A stretch of 64,000 bases of DNA from JAFGBM01 sp964610155 (GTDB taxonomy: Bacteria > Actinomycetota > Actinomycetes > Actinomycetales > Demequinaceae): positions 1-64,000 of the forward strand of contig CAZSUY010000010.1 in NCBI GenBank assembly GCA_964610155.1, read 5' to 3'. A program made the translations under genes and the position numbers. Under the pieces are notes generated by a model, which was given only the letters and a program-made list of their open reading frames with translations, had not been told where the DNA came from and made no database searches. Of the stretch, positions 1 through 8,249 are shown in pieces; positions within the stretch are counted from its first letter, which is position 1; each line of letters opens with the position of its first letter.

Positions 1-155
1 CCATATGGCGACCGGCGCCCACTGACGTGCCCATGGCATTGCCTTCCCGCAGTTCGCTCAGCCACCGATGACCGGCCTTGCCGAATGAACACGACAATAG
101 TGTCCAATCGCGGCGAGCGCATGCGCCTCGGCTGTGACTCGCGGGGGAGAAGAGA

Positions 156-443
156 CCCTCTGTGGCCACTTCCGACTTCGACTACCTGATCCCCGACCAG
201 ATCCGCGCCTGGATCCCCGGCGACCATGCGGTCCTCGGCGCGGACGGCTTCGGCTTCTCGGACTCGCGCGCCGCTGCGCGGCGCTTCTTCCACATCGACG
301 GGCCCTCGACGGCGGCGAAGGTGCTTGAGCGGCTCGAACTCGCCGGTGAGGTCCCCACCGGCTCACTGGCCGAGGCGATCGAGCGCTACCGCCTCCACGA
401 CGTGCGGGCTGGGACGTCTGGGTCTACTGGCGGGGATGCGTAG
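156..443 (+). pseudogene. aceE 3'-end fragment (pyruvate dehydrogenase E1), copy 1
   Basis: The reading frame encodes only the last ~93 residues of the homodimeric E1 subunit of pyruvate dehydrogenase. Recognisable AceE C-terminal motifs are VPDQIRAWIPGD-like, DGFGFSDSRAAARRFFHIDG and the AEAIERY tail. The thiamine-diphosphate domains of the ~900-residue enzyme are absent, and sequence upstream of about base 156 shows no AceE similarity, so this is a displaced gene end. A longer second copy lies at 2455-2902; by eye the two differ mostly at third codon positions. A GTG at 162 could allow translation, but no function is expected from this tail alone. Confidence 0.8.
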
Positions 444-454
444 CGGTCCGAGTT

Positions 455-1252
455 CTAATCCGGCCTGAACTCGGCGACGACTTCGACCTCGCCGACGATG
501 TGGTCATTGAAGTTCTCTAGTTCCTCGGCGGGGATCCAGTATTCGAGGTTTTTGCTTCCCCCCACTTGGTGCACGTCATACGACAGAAGCAGGGCCGACT
601 CGACGTCGAACCGCGTGACATACCCGACGCCACTCGCCTTCGTGTTCCAGTCACGTGCGATCTGAGTCGCGTACTCCTCGTTCAGGACTGGGTAGAAGAT
701 CGGTTGCTCGGGGAGGCGGGGCGGCCAGCGGCGGAAGTTGGACTCGGCGAGCAACGCTAACTCCTCGGGTCCGGTGGGGCGCCAAAGAGTGGTCGCCTCA
801 CCCACCTTGAACGGTCCGGGCGCTCGAGCCTCAGAACGTAACGGCGAGTCTTCCACCTCTAGAGACAACACGAGCTTCCTCTCGTGCCCGAGGGCCGATG
901 CGAAAGGAGTTTCGTCTTTACTGTGCTGCAGCACGTATCGCACACGCGCGAATAGGCCTTTCACGAACCTCGTGTGGTCCCCTTCTCGCGTCCACGTCGT
1001 GATCTCGCCGTCGTCCGAGGAAAGATCGAACTCGGGCCAGTCACCCATGCTTCCCCATCGCACGCGCGAAATCTGCCCCGTTGCCTCAAACGTCGGGAGG
1101 TCACCAGTCTGTATGGACTCCCACCAAGGCTCGGATCCGACGAGATGCGGCTCGGGCTTGAGTCCGAAACCCGTCGAGCCCATCGTCGCTGCTTGTAACC
1201 CCTCGATCCGCTTGGGGTCGTTGCGGAGGTTGTACACCTCGACGAACTCCAT
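455..1252 (-). CDS. ADP-ribosylation/crystallin J1-like protein with unknown N-terminal domain
   Basis: The last ~110 residues match proteins annotated as ADP-ribosylation/crystallin J1 in many bacteria. Visible motifs are WRPTGPEELALL, RLPEQPIFYPVLNEEYATQIARDWN (in part) and EYWIPAEELENFNDHIVGEVEVVAEF. The ~150-residue N-terminal half is not recognised. The ATG at 1252 (about 265 aa) was preferred because the longer frame starting at 1375 would run into the start of the divergent HNH gene; neither start has a convincing ribosome site. It lies between two aceE 3' fragments and back-to-back with an HNH nuclease, so a role in a defence or exchange cassette is plausible. The biochemical activity of the family is unknown to me. 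Confidence 0.65.
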   Translation of the reverse strand: MEFVEVYNLRNDPKRIEGLQAATMGSTGFGLKPEPHLVGSEPWWESIQTGDLPTFEATGQISRVRWGSMGDWPEFDLSSDDGEITTWTREGDHTRFVKGLFARVRYVLQHSKDETPFASALGHERKLVLSLEVEDSPLRSEARAPGPFKVGEATTLWRPTGPEELALLAESNFRRWPPRLPEQPIFYPVLNEEYATQIARDWNTKASGVGYVTRFDVESALLLSYDVHQVGGSKNLEYWIPAEELENFNDHIVGEVEVVAEFRPD

Positions 1253-1373
1253 TCCAGCATCGTAGGGCCGACGTCCCATATCGGGCGGGGGCACATTGCC
1301 GTTAGTACCTACTAGCACGAAGTCCCGGCGATACGCTGTGAGGGATTGGCCTTCTTGGGGAAGGAATCCGTCC

Positions 1374-2342
1374 ATGCGCGCCTACGTCGGCGTCACCGAC
1401 ATCGACTGGTACCTTCAACTCGCCGTCGGTTCAACCGAGGGCCTCGAGGTCAACTTCTGGTTCCCGAGCAGCGGGCAGGGCTTCGAGGCGATTGACCAAG
1501 GTGAGTTCTTCGTCTTCAAGACTCACAAGAGCAATGCCGCGCGCCATTCCCACGTCAGCAATCGCATCGTCGGTGTTGGCATGCTTGCGGGATTCGCGAG
1601 ACTGAGGATCTCCGAAGCCTGGGAGTGGTTCGGCGAGGCGAATGGAGTAGCTAGTATCGAGGACTTTCGGGATCGTGTCAGGCACTACCGCCGAATGCCG
1701 ATCAGCCCGCTCGACGACCCCGAGATCGGCTGCGTGATACTCGACGCCGCTATGTTTTTCCCCGCGACGGATACGCTCCCCGCCCCGGATGACTTCTCTC
1801 CCAATATCGTTCGTGGAAAGCGGTACAACCTTGAAGACCTGACGACCGATCACCCCGTCGGGCGTGCGGTGGCTCGGTACCTTGACCCGAGTCCTGCATT
1901 CGGCGCCTGGGATGAGACACGACGCATCGACGGCCCGACGAGGGGCGAACCCCGTCTCGTAGTCCCCCGAGTCGGCCAGGGGGCGTTCAATGCGCTCACG
2001 GCTGAGGCGTACCACCACCGCTGCGCGCTCACCGGCGACAAGGTCCGGCCAGTCCTCGAAGCGGCGCACATCCTTCCCGTTTCGAAGGGAGGCGAGCATA
2101 GGCTCGACAATGGCCTGCTACTTCGCTCAGATATCCACACTCTCTTTGACAAGGGCTACATCGGCCTCGACCTCAAGTACCGGCTACGAGTGAGCCCGGC
2201 TTTGCGTGATCAGTTCGGTAACGGTGACTTCCTCTACTCACGGGAAGGCAGCCTGATCACCGTGCCGGACCGACTCGCTGATCGACCTCACAAGGACTTC
2301 CTTGAGTGGCACGCGGAGACAGTGTTCCTAGGCGGCCGGTAG
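1374..2342 (+). CDS. HNH endonuclease (putative restriction nuclease, HNH_2 type)
   Basis: This 322-residue protein has the architecture of HNH_2 restriction-like nucleases. The N-terminal domain opens MRAYVGVTDIDWY and contains LEVNFWFP and ISEAWEWFGEANG. The C-terminal HNH module spans roughly residues 215-265: CALTG at 217, AAHILP with His232, DNGLLL with Asn246, and DIHTLFDKG with His255. These would bind a metal ion and cut DNA. The ATG at 1374 was chosen because AAGGAA precedes it at good spacing and family members begin with this sequence; the frame is open farther upstream. It is divergent from the crystallin J1-like gene, and both lie between aceE 3' fragments. The absence of a methylase suggests a Type IV-like or abortive role, which is inference. 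Confidence 0.8.
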   Translation: MRAYVGVTDIDWYLQLAVGSTEGLEVNFWFPSSGQGFEAIDQGEFFVFKTHKSNAARHSHVSNRIVGVGMLAGFARLRISEAWEWFGEANGVASIEDFRDRVRHYRRMPISPLDDPEIGCVILDAAMFFPATDTLPAPDDFSPNIVRGKRYNLEDLTTDHPVGRAVARYLDPSPAFGAWDETRRIDGPTRGEPRLVVPRVGQGAFNALTAEAYHHRCALTGDKVRPVLEAAHILPVSKGGEHRLDNGLLLRSDIHTLFDKGYIGLDLKYRLRVSPALRDQFGNGDFLYSREGSLITVPDRLADRPHKDFLEWHAETVFLGGR

Positions 2343-2454
2343 CGCAAATGGTGCAGCGCGGGGTAACGTCCCGCCGACCGGTGAAACCGTTCCTCAACAA
2401 TGCGACTGCGTTCGCACTGGCGAGACCTACTCTCTCGCCGAAAAATCCAATGTT

Positions 2455-2902
2455 GCTCGCCGCCGATTGGGGCGTGCGGGCGGACGTGTGGTCGGTGACG
2501 AGTTGGAGCGAACTCCGTCGTGAGGCGCTGGCCTGCGACGAGGAGGCGTTCCTCTTCCCCGCGCACGAGCGTAGGGTGCCCTTCCTCACGCGGCAACTCG
2601 CGGGCGCAAAGGGCCCGTTCGTGGCGACGACGGACTTCGACCACCTCGTCCCGGACCAGATCCGCGCGTGGATCCCGGGCGACTACGCGACGCTCGGGGC
2701 GGACGGCTTCGGCTTCTCGGACTCCCGCGCGGCAGCGCGGCGCTTCTTCCACATCGACGGACCCTCGACGGCGGCAAAGGTTTTGGAGCGGCTCGAACTC
2801 GCTGGCGAGGTGCCTACCGGCTCACTGGCCGAGGCGATCGAGCGCTACCGCCTCCACGACGTCCGTGCCGGAACCTCGGGCAGCACCGGCGGGGATACCT
2901 GA
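2455..2902 (+). pseudogene. aceE 3'-end fragment (pyruvate dehydrogenase E1), copy 2
   Basis: AceE similarity begins near base 2455 (AADWGVRADVWSVTSW) and continues through the normal C-terminus to a TGA stop, giving about 149 residues of the ~900-residue enzyme. The frame is open upstream, but residues before this point do not resemble AceE, so the junction is abrupt. It covers all of copy 1 plus ~50 more upstream residues, and the shared part keeps reading frame and protein sequence, as expected if both were once functional gene ends. Together the copies bracket a ~1.9-kb cassette. Catalysis is impossible without the missing N-terminal and middle domains. Confidence 0.8.
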
Positions 2903-3098
2903 GCTGGGAGGAACGGACACATCACGCACCATTGACTTAGGCGTCACGAACGTCTTCGAACACGGTGACGTTGACCTGAGAAGTGCGGGGTTTTAGACCA
3001 CGATCTACCATGCGTTCGCAAAGGATGTAACTGGTGGGGCATGGCAGCCGCGCCAGCGCCACGGGGCCCTTGGAGATTCTAGCGGTCCGGAGCAGGCG

Positions 3099-4910
3099 TC
3101 AGTTGAACCTCTTGTACACGGCCAGTTGCTCTGGCCCCGGGGGCACCAGGACTGTCGACGAGCCGTGGCGGTCATAAAGTTCTTTGTCGAAGAATACGGG
3201 CTGACCTTGGGACCGTACCGTGAGGAGACCGACGGCCTTTCCCTGGTATGGAATGAGGCGGGCACCAGCGGCGACTTCCGTCCTGAGTGCTTTTGGAAGC
3301 GACGAGTTATCACGAATCTTCTGAATTACCGTTGACCAATAGGAGTTGAGATCGAAGCCCAGCACTATCGCCTCGCGCTCGATCCCGACAATCGCGAACT
3401 TTCGAGCAAAAACGGCTTCGACTTTGTCGACTTGCTTTACCTTCTTCGAATCGGACTCGTTGTCTGCGACTCCGATAGCGATATATCCCGTGGCATTCGG
3501 CCCAATATTCGCCATTGCGGCGATTGTCTTAATGACTCTAGTGAAGCACTTCTCATCGAAGACACGGTCCGAATCCGTGAGAGTCACGAGTCCTTGCTTC
3601 GCCTCGAAATTCTGCTGCTCAACGATAGCGTTGGCAAGGACAGTTTCAAGTTTCGAAGTCAACGGCATGGTCCCAAGATCGTCCCCACCTTGATATGAAG
3701 CCATCGCGTCGTCCAATCGGCCCTTGAATGAGTCAATAGTCGCGCGCTTGTATTCTGCAGCCCAGTCTCCGCCCGACGTTGTTGAAGCACTGGACGAGAT
3801 TCCCTTCAGCGCGCTATGCAGCGCGAGCGACGACTTTGGCCGCATCTTCTTGCCGTCGGTGAACATCAACTCCCAGATCGCGATGAACACGGCATGGAAG
3901 TACCGCCCGCCTCGCCCACTGGGCGGCAGGCCGATCAGTTTCGTGAAAGGCTCCTGACCCTCATCAAGTGCACCTCGCAGAGTGTCGTAGACCGAGAGGA
4001 ACTGCTTTTCAAGTTGCTCGGCACCTTGTATGGCAATCGCGTTCGCAATGGCATTCGCCTCACTGGTCTCAGTCTCGATCGAGTCAGCAGTAAAACTGTA
4101 GTGAACGTCGCGCACGTCCCCGGTGCTCGACAGCATTGGCTTCACGAGCGCGTCGATCAAGATGTCGAGGATGGTCTGTTCGTCTAGCGACTCGCGCACA
4201 TCAATTCTCCGCAGAATATTCTGGGCCACCCAGAAGATCTTGGAGACCTCGAGGCCGTAAGGGAGTTTCCGATTGCTGATACTAAGTATTGGCATCTTCC
4301 GCAGGGGTACCACGTCTTCCGGAGAAGTGTCCCCCCGGACTGCGGAAGCCGTTTTACGCACGAGGTCAGCGAGTGGCGAGAGGGTCCCGGCCTGTCGCAG
4401 CTCCTGGCGAGAGAGACGACGACCGCCTGAGTTAATACGCCGGAACACCTCGTCAATTGCACTTTCATCGGGTGCCCGAAAGACCGAAAATGCAAGCGAG
4501 TAGTTCGCGAGGCGCACGGAATAGGCACGGCTCATGACGGGGCTCTTTTGGCTCAGTTCACCGGCGTCCAACCGAAGCTTGGTGTCTGCCAAGGTTTCAA
4601 GGTCGAAATAACTTCCGTTGTAATCGAACTCCTGCTCAACAAACGCAAAGATCGCATTTAGTCGCTGCATCCCGTCAATTACTTCCAGGGTGCCATCGCT
4701 CGCCGAACCGATCTCCGCGACAAGAAAGAGTGGCAAGGGAAGGGCAAGCACAATTGAGTCAATGAGTCGCTGCTTCTCTTCGACGTCCCATACCAACTTA
4801 CGCTGGTAGCGCCGATTGACGAGATAGCGGTCGGCGATATAGCTGGAGTAGGCCCTCTGGATGGCCTCGCTCCGGACGTTGAGATTGATTCCTGCAGATT
4901 CCACTGCCAT
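3099..4910 (-). CDS. DUF262 (GmrSD-N-like) nuclease-fold protein fused to a Schlafen AlbA_2 domain
   Basis: The 603-residue protein starts with a DUF262 domain: the NRRYQRKLVWD and LIDSIVLALPLPLFL segments lie at about residues 32-63, and the hallmark IDGMQRL at 78-84. This ParB-like fold occurs in GmrSD and many phage-defence proteins, where it binds nucleotide or cleaves DNA. The C-terminal ~190 residues look like a Schlafen AlbA_2 domain (FEAKQG near 435, GYIAIGVADN near 475, a late VGLLTVRSQG strand). The middle is unassigned and mostly helical. The ATG at 4910 follows GGAGGGAG at good spacing; the longer in-frame start lacks this. It sits next to the aceE cassette, so a defence role is inferred from fold and context. 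Confidence 0.7.
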   Translation of the reverse strand: MAVESAGINLNVRSEAIQRAYSSYIADRYLVNRRYQRKLVWDVEEKQRLIDSIVLALPLPLFLVAEIGSASDGTLEVIDGMQRLNAIFAFVEQEFDYNGSYFDLETLADTKLRLDAGELSQKSPVMSRAYSVRLANYSLAFSVFRAPDESAIDEVFRRINSGGRRLSRQELRQAGTLSPLADLVRKTASAVRGDTSPEDVVPLRKMPILSISNRKLPYGLEVSKIFWVAQNILRRIDVRESLDEQTILDILIDALVKPMLSSTGDVRDVHYSFTADSIETETSEANAIANAIAIQGAEQLEKQFLSVYDTLRGALDEGQEPFTKLIGLPPSGRGGRYFHAVFIAIWELMFTDGKKMRPKSSLALHSALKGISSSASTTSGGDWAAEYKRATIDSFKGRLDDAMASYQGGDDLGTMPLTSKLETVLANAIVEQQNFEAKQGLVTLTDSDRVFDEKCFTRVIKTIAAMANIGPNATGYIAIGVADNESDSKKVKQVDKVEAVFARKFAIVGIEREAIVLGFDLNSYWSTVIQKIRDNSSLPKALRTEVAAGARLIPYQGKAVGLLTVRSQGQPVFFDKELYDRHGSSTVLVPPGPEQLAVYKRFN

Positions 4911-5223
4911 CGCGCACTCCCTCCGTTGCCAACGCGGATGTCGACCACAGTACCGCCCGAGCAAGACGGTCGCCACGGCAGACTAAGCGGCGCTGTCTGC
5001 GAGTTGCCATTGTTGTGCAGCACACTGACTTCACGCGAACTGAATGCGAGAGAACCTACGGGGCACACACGCGCGATGGCCTCAGCCACGCAACTCCGTT
5101 TTCCAGTTAGACTCCCCCGCGAGCGCCTCGAGCATCGCCGTCGGTAAACGTCAGTGTGTTGAGTTCCGCGGATCAGTCACTCTCATTCATGTGCAAGGGC
5201 GCCTAGCCCCTGTCGGCACTGGC
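4911..5223. other. Intergenic stretch without a recognisable gene
   Basis: About 310 bases separate the DUF262 gene from the GH130 remnant. I see only short, unconserved frames here and no tRNA, clear terminator or strong promoter; the one identifiable element is the ribosome binding site of the DUF262 gene at its left edge. Confidence 0.5.
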
Positions 5224-5412
5224 CTACACGAAGTTCATCTCGTCGAGCAGGTCCTCGACCACGACCGACGCCACGCGTACCCGAGCGTCGCCCACGCCGT
5301 AGGGCAGCCACAACACCCCGTCGTGCACCACGCCCCCGCATGAATACATGACGTTGGGGACGGAGTCATCGCGGAGCGTCCCCTCCGGCTCGATGAGTGG
5401 ACGACTAGGGTC
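5224..5412 (-). pseudogene. GH130 glycoside phosphorylase, C-terminal remnant
   Basis: Reading the minus strand up from a TAG stop at 5226-5224 gives about 62 residues of a GH130 (mannosyl-glucan phosphorylase family) C-terminus: EPEGTLRDDSVPNVMYSCGG, VLWLPYGVGDARVRVASV and EDLLDEM. GH130 enzymes are ~330 residues, so over 80% is missing. Similarity stops just before the ATG of a DUF1295 fragment on the other strand, making a chimeric junction near 5413-5419. GH130 genes often neighbour glycosyltransferase pairs like the one at 13718-15873, so this may be a displaced piece of that locus (inference). Confidence 0.75.
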
Positions 5413-5418
5413 GTGCCC

Positions 5419-5580
5419 ATGAGCTCTCTCGCCCTCGCCCTGTGGATCTGCGGAGCCGTGACCGCCGGATGCTGGCTCGCCTCCGTGCTGACCCGCGAGT
5501 TCTCCTGGACGGACCGCGTCTGGTCCATCGCCCCCGTCGCGTACGCGTGGGTGGGGTCGCTCAAGGACCCTGCGGCGTAG
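5419..5580 (+). pseudogene. DUF1295 membrane enzyme, N-terminal fragment
   Basis: This 53-codon frame encodes the start of a DUF1295 (steroid 5-alpha-reductase-like) membrane protein: a hydrophobic helix, then LTREFSWTDRVWSIAPVAYAW, after which it changes to unrelated residues and stops. DUF1295 proteins are usually ~250-300 residues with several helices. The WSIAPVAYAW block is repeated, with few base changes, at 8250-8315, where the rest of a DUF1295 gene begins. The fragment abuts the GH130 remnant, and its last 20 bases overlap the 3' end of the WYL regulator gene. Confidence 0.75.
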
Positions 5581-6571
5581 CCGGGGGGCCGGCGACGGCG
5601 CCGCGCGCCGCGCTGACTCGGAGGCGGTCGGACAGGGCGAGGACCTCGTCGCGCAGGGCGTCCGGGGTGATCACCTCGAAGTCCCAGCCGAGCCCGGCCA
5701 ACATCTGGGCCATGCCGTCGAGGTGATCGGCGCGCGTCTCGAGGAGCACACCGTCGACGTGCTCGCTCATCCGTCCCGCGCTCCGGGGCAGCCTCTCCCC
5801 CGCTTCCGCGAGGGTGGTCCGCAGCACGACGGAGACCTCGTACGACCACCCGACCGCCGCGATGCCGGACACGACCTGCGTCCCGGCGTCGAAGTCAGCG
5901 GGCACGACGTAGGAACCGTCGCCCTGCCGGACCGAGGCGATGCGGTCCAAGCGGAAGGTCCGCACGTCATCACGGCCGTGGTCGCGTCCGGTGACGTACC
6001 ACCGGCCGGAGTGGAAGACCAAGCCGTAGACATCGAGCTCACGCTGCGACTCCCGTCCGTCCCAGGCGGTGTACACGATCATGACGGTGCGCCGCGCTTG
6101 CGCAGCCGAGGCGAGACCCAGCAGCGTGTCGGCGCCGGCGGGAGCGCTGGTACGCACCGGCGTGGTGAACTGCGGGGTCGTGAACTGAGCGGTCGACAGC
6201 AGGCTGTCGATCCTCTGGCCCAGGGCCCGCGGCAGTACACGCGACACCTTGGCCAGCGCGCTCGCCGTCGCCGCTTCCTCCGTGGTGGCAAGCCCCGCGC
6301 GTTCCGCGGCCCCGAGGCCCAGGACGACGGCGACGGCCTCATCGTCGGTGAGCATCAGCGGCGGCAACTTGTAGCCCGGTGAGATCCGGTAGCCGCCATA
6401 CCTGCCCCGCTCAGCCCGGACGGGGATGCCGAGGTCGGCGAGGTGCTCGGCGTAGCGCCGGACCGTGCGCTCGTCGACCCCAAGCCGAGCGGCGAGTTCG
6501 CCGACCGTGCGCTGCCCGCCCGTCTGGAGCAGCTCCAGCATGGCCAGCACGCGAGCGGTCGGGCGGCTCAC
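5561..6571 (-). CDS. YafY-family WYL-domain transcriptional regulator
   Basis: The 336-residue protein has an N-terminal HTH_11 winged helix (residues ~1-60, TVGELAARLGVDERTVRRYAEHLADLGI) with the usual GRYGGYRISPGY wing. A WYL ligand-sensing domain follows from about residue 160 (VYTAWDGRESQRELDVYGLVFHSGRWYVTGRD, then RTFRLDRI). Such proteins sense small molecules and repress or activate nearby genes. It is divergent from an alpha/beta hydrolase gene with an ~90-bp shared intergenic region, so that gene is the natural target. It appears intact, although its 3' end overlaps the DUF1295 fragment. Confidence 0.88.
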   Translation of the reverse strand: MSRPTARVLAMLELLQTGGQRTVGELAARLGVDERTVRRYAEHLADLGIPVRAERGRYGGYRISPGYKLPPLMLTDDEAVAVVLGLGAAERAGLATTEEAATASALAKVSRVLPRALGQRIDSLLSTAQFTTPQFTTPVRTSAPAGADTLLGLASAAQARRTVMIVYTAWDGRESQRELDVYGLVFHSGRWYVTGRDHGRDDVRTFRLDRIASVRQGDGSYVVPADFDAGTQVVSGIAAVGWSYEVSVVLRTTLAEAGERLPRSAGRMSEHVDGVLLETRADHLDGMAQMLAGLGWDFEVITPDALRDEVLALSDRLRVSAARGAVAGPPATPQGP

Positions 6572-6661
6572 GGCCCTCCTCGGCGCCGCCTAGAAATTGC
6601 CGTGACGCCTATCTTGCATACCGGGCGGATACTGTCCACAATCCAGTCTAGCGTTGTCGCC

Positions 6662-7423
6662 ATGACCACCTCCACCACCTATGTCCTCGTCCCCGGCTTC
6701 TGGCTCGGCGCCTGGGTCTGGCGCCCCATCGCAGAATCGTTGCGTGAGCGCGGCCACGTCGTGCACGCCGTCGATCTCACAGGCATGGGCGAGCGCGCCC
6801 ACCTCGCCTCGCCCGAAACCGACCTGACAACCCACATCGACGACGTCGTGCACCTCATCGAGCAGCAGGACCTTCACGACGTCGTGCTCGTCGGCCACAG
6901 CACCGGCGCCCTCGTGACGACCGGTGCGGCGGACCGCGTGCCTGAGCGCGTGGCGCGCCTGGTCTACATCGACTCGGGGCCCCTGCCGAACGGCATGGCA
7001 CAGGTCGACTTCGAAGGACCCGACGCGCGTGCGGCCAAGGAAGAACTGGTCAGGACTCAGGGCCAGGGCTGGAAGCTCCCGCCGCCGCCCTGGGCCGAAC
7101 TCGCCGCCGGGGTGGCAGGGGTCGATGGGGTGGCAGGGGTCGACGACACGGCTATCGCCGCGCTGGTCGAAGGCTCGCGGCCGCAGCCCTGGCGTACCGC
7201 CATCGAGCCGGTCGCGCTCACCGGCGCCTGGGAGCGGCTGCCCCGGACGGGCGTGCTGTGCAGCTTCAGCCTCGAGCAACTCAAGCAGGTGGCACCCCAC
7301 GCGCCGGGCTACGCGCTCATGGTCGACGGCGACTGGACGTACGTCGAGCTTCCGACGTGGCACTGGCCGATGGTGAGCCGACCGGCGGAACTCGCCGAGG
7401 TGCTGGACTCGGTCAGCCGCTAG
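6662..7423 (+). CDS. Alpha/beta hydrolase
   Basis: This 253-residue protein has the fold of the esterase/salicylate-esterase-like alpha/beta hydrolases. It shows YVLVPGFWLGAWVW (oxyanion-hole strand), the nucleophile elbow VGHSTGAL and a late acid/His region ending PTWHWPMVSRPAELAEVLD. The ATG at 6662 was chosen over the longer open frame because the hydrolase fold starts there. Near residue 155 a short in-frame tandem duplication repeats GVAGVD (bases ~7112-7145), probably a recent slippage event. It is divergent from the WYL regulator, which likely controls it. The substrate cannot be read from sequence. Confidence 0.85.
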   Translation: MTTSTTYVLVPGFWLGAWVWRPIAESLRERGHVVHAVDLTGMGERAHLASPETDLTTHIDDVVHLIEQQDLHDVVLVGHSTGALVTTGAADRVPERVARLVYIDSGPLPNGMAQVDFEGPDARAAKEELVRTQGQGWKLPPPPWAELAAGVAGVDGVAGVDDTAIAALVEGSRPQPWRTAIEPVALTGAWERLPRTGVLCSFSLEQLKQVAPHAPGYALMVDGDWTYVELPTWHWPMVSRPAELAEVLDSVSR

Positions 7424-7746
7424 TTCAAGGCCAGCGCCGCGCGGAGACCGTCGGCAACCTTGAGCATCACCGACGGCGACAGGGCGCCCGCGAGGCGGTG
7501 GACGTCCTCGGGGTAGAGGGGCTCGATGTCGTCGCAGAGGACGTACCCGACGCAGCACTCGCCATCCGGGATGCGGATCGCCGTGCGCACGTGCGGCTTG
7601 TCCGACGTCGTGATGCGCACCACGAGCGCCGTCCGGAGAGCCCCATTGCGGGCGTTGTTGGACACGATCAGATAGGGCTTCTCGCTCTCGAGTCCGGGCA
7701 GCACGGCGAAGTACACCTGCCCGCGGATGAACGAGATCGTGCTCAC
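7420..7746 (-). CDS. PemK/MazF-family toxin (endoribonuclease)
   Basis: The 108-residue protein matches the PemK/MazF fold: RGQVYFAVLPG at residues ~8-18, KPYLIVSNNARNGALRTALVVRIT, then CDDIEPLYPEDV and GALSPSVMLKVADGL. Family members are sequence-specific mRNA interferases that halt translation when free of antitoxin. The gene starts 3 bases after the stop of the upstream small gene, so the two form an antitoxin-first operon. Its stop codon overlaps the 3' end of the convergent hydrolase by 4 bases. Confidence 0.85.
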   Translation of the reverse strand: MSTISFIRGQVYFAVLPGLESEKPYLIVSNNARNGALRTALVVRITTSDKPHVRTAIRIPDGECCVGYVLCDDIEPLYPEDVHRLAGALSPSVMLKVADGLRAALALN

Positions 7747-7749
7747 CGG

Positions 7750-8004
7750 CTAGTCCCTGGAGTGCCGAGGGGAGGCGCCGCGACGCGCGTCGTGGTAGGC
7801 GCGGTAGTCCTCGTCCTCCGCGAGCGCTGCGTAGCCGGCGACGTCGGAGAGCTCCCTGACGCGTTCGAGCCCGGCCTCGAAGACCGCACGGGCGAGGCGT
7901 GCCTCCGAGGCGTCGGCGGTCGGGGCGCCGGGCAGGGCGCGAAGGGTCTCCGGCGACTGCCGAAGCCGGGCGAGGTCTTGGAGGTCCTTGCGGGTCACCG
8001 GCAT
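7750..8004 (-). CDS. Putative antitoxin partner of the PemK/MazF toxin
   Basis: An 84-residue, Arg/Ala/Glu-rich, helical protein encoded directly upstream of the toxin with a 3-base gap. The sequence is not recognised as a standard MazE, so the assignment rests on size, order and spacing. The ATG at 8004 follows an AGAGG at about 7 bases; an alternative start at 8061 would add 19 residues. Three 12-bp tandem repeats just upstream (8068-8103) look like a site for autoregulation. Confidence 0.7.
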   Translation of the reverse strand: MPVTRKDLQDLARLRQSPETLRALPGAPTADASEARLARAVFEAGLERVRELSDVAGYAALAEDEDYRAYHDARRGASPRHSRD

Positions 8005-8067
8005 GGAGAGCCTCTTCTCTCGAGTGGGTGAATGCGGTTCGGTTTCATCGGTGATGGACATGCATCA

Positions 8068-8103
8068 ATTGTGCGGCACGATGTGCGGCACGGCAAGCGG
8101 CAC
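8068..8103 (-). repeat. Three tandem 12-bp repeats upstream of the toxin-antitoxin operon
   Basis: On the plus strand the units are ATTGTGCGGCAC, GATGTGCGGCAC and GGCAAGCGGCAC, in perfect 12-bp phase with a GCGGCAC core. They lie immediately upstream of the antitoxin gene, where toxin-antitoxin complexes usually bind to repress their own promoter. Operator function is inferred. Confidence 0.6.
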
Positions 8104-8249
8104 TTATGCGACTGTACATATGAGAGGAACGGATCGCCGTCGGCCGCCCGCCCACTGTGGACGGAGACCTGGTAAATGGTGACGTCGGACATCAGAGCAG
8201 CCACGACCCGCGGCTGTAGTGCCTGACGGCAAGGAAGCCAGACTCCCCG

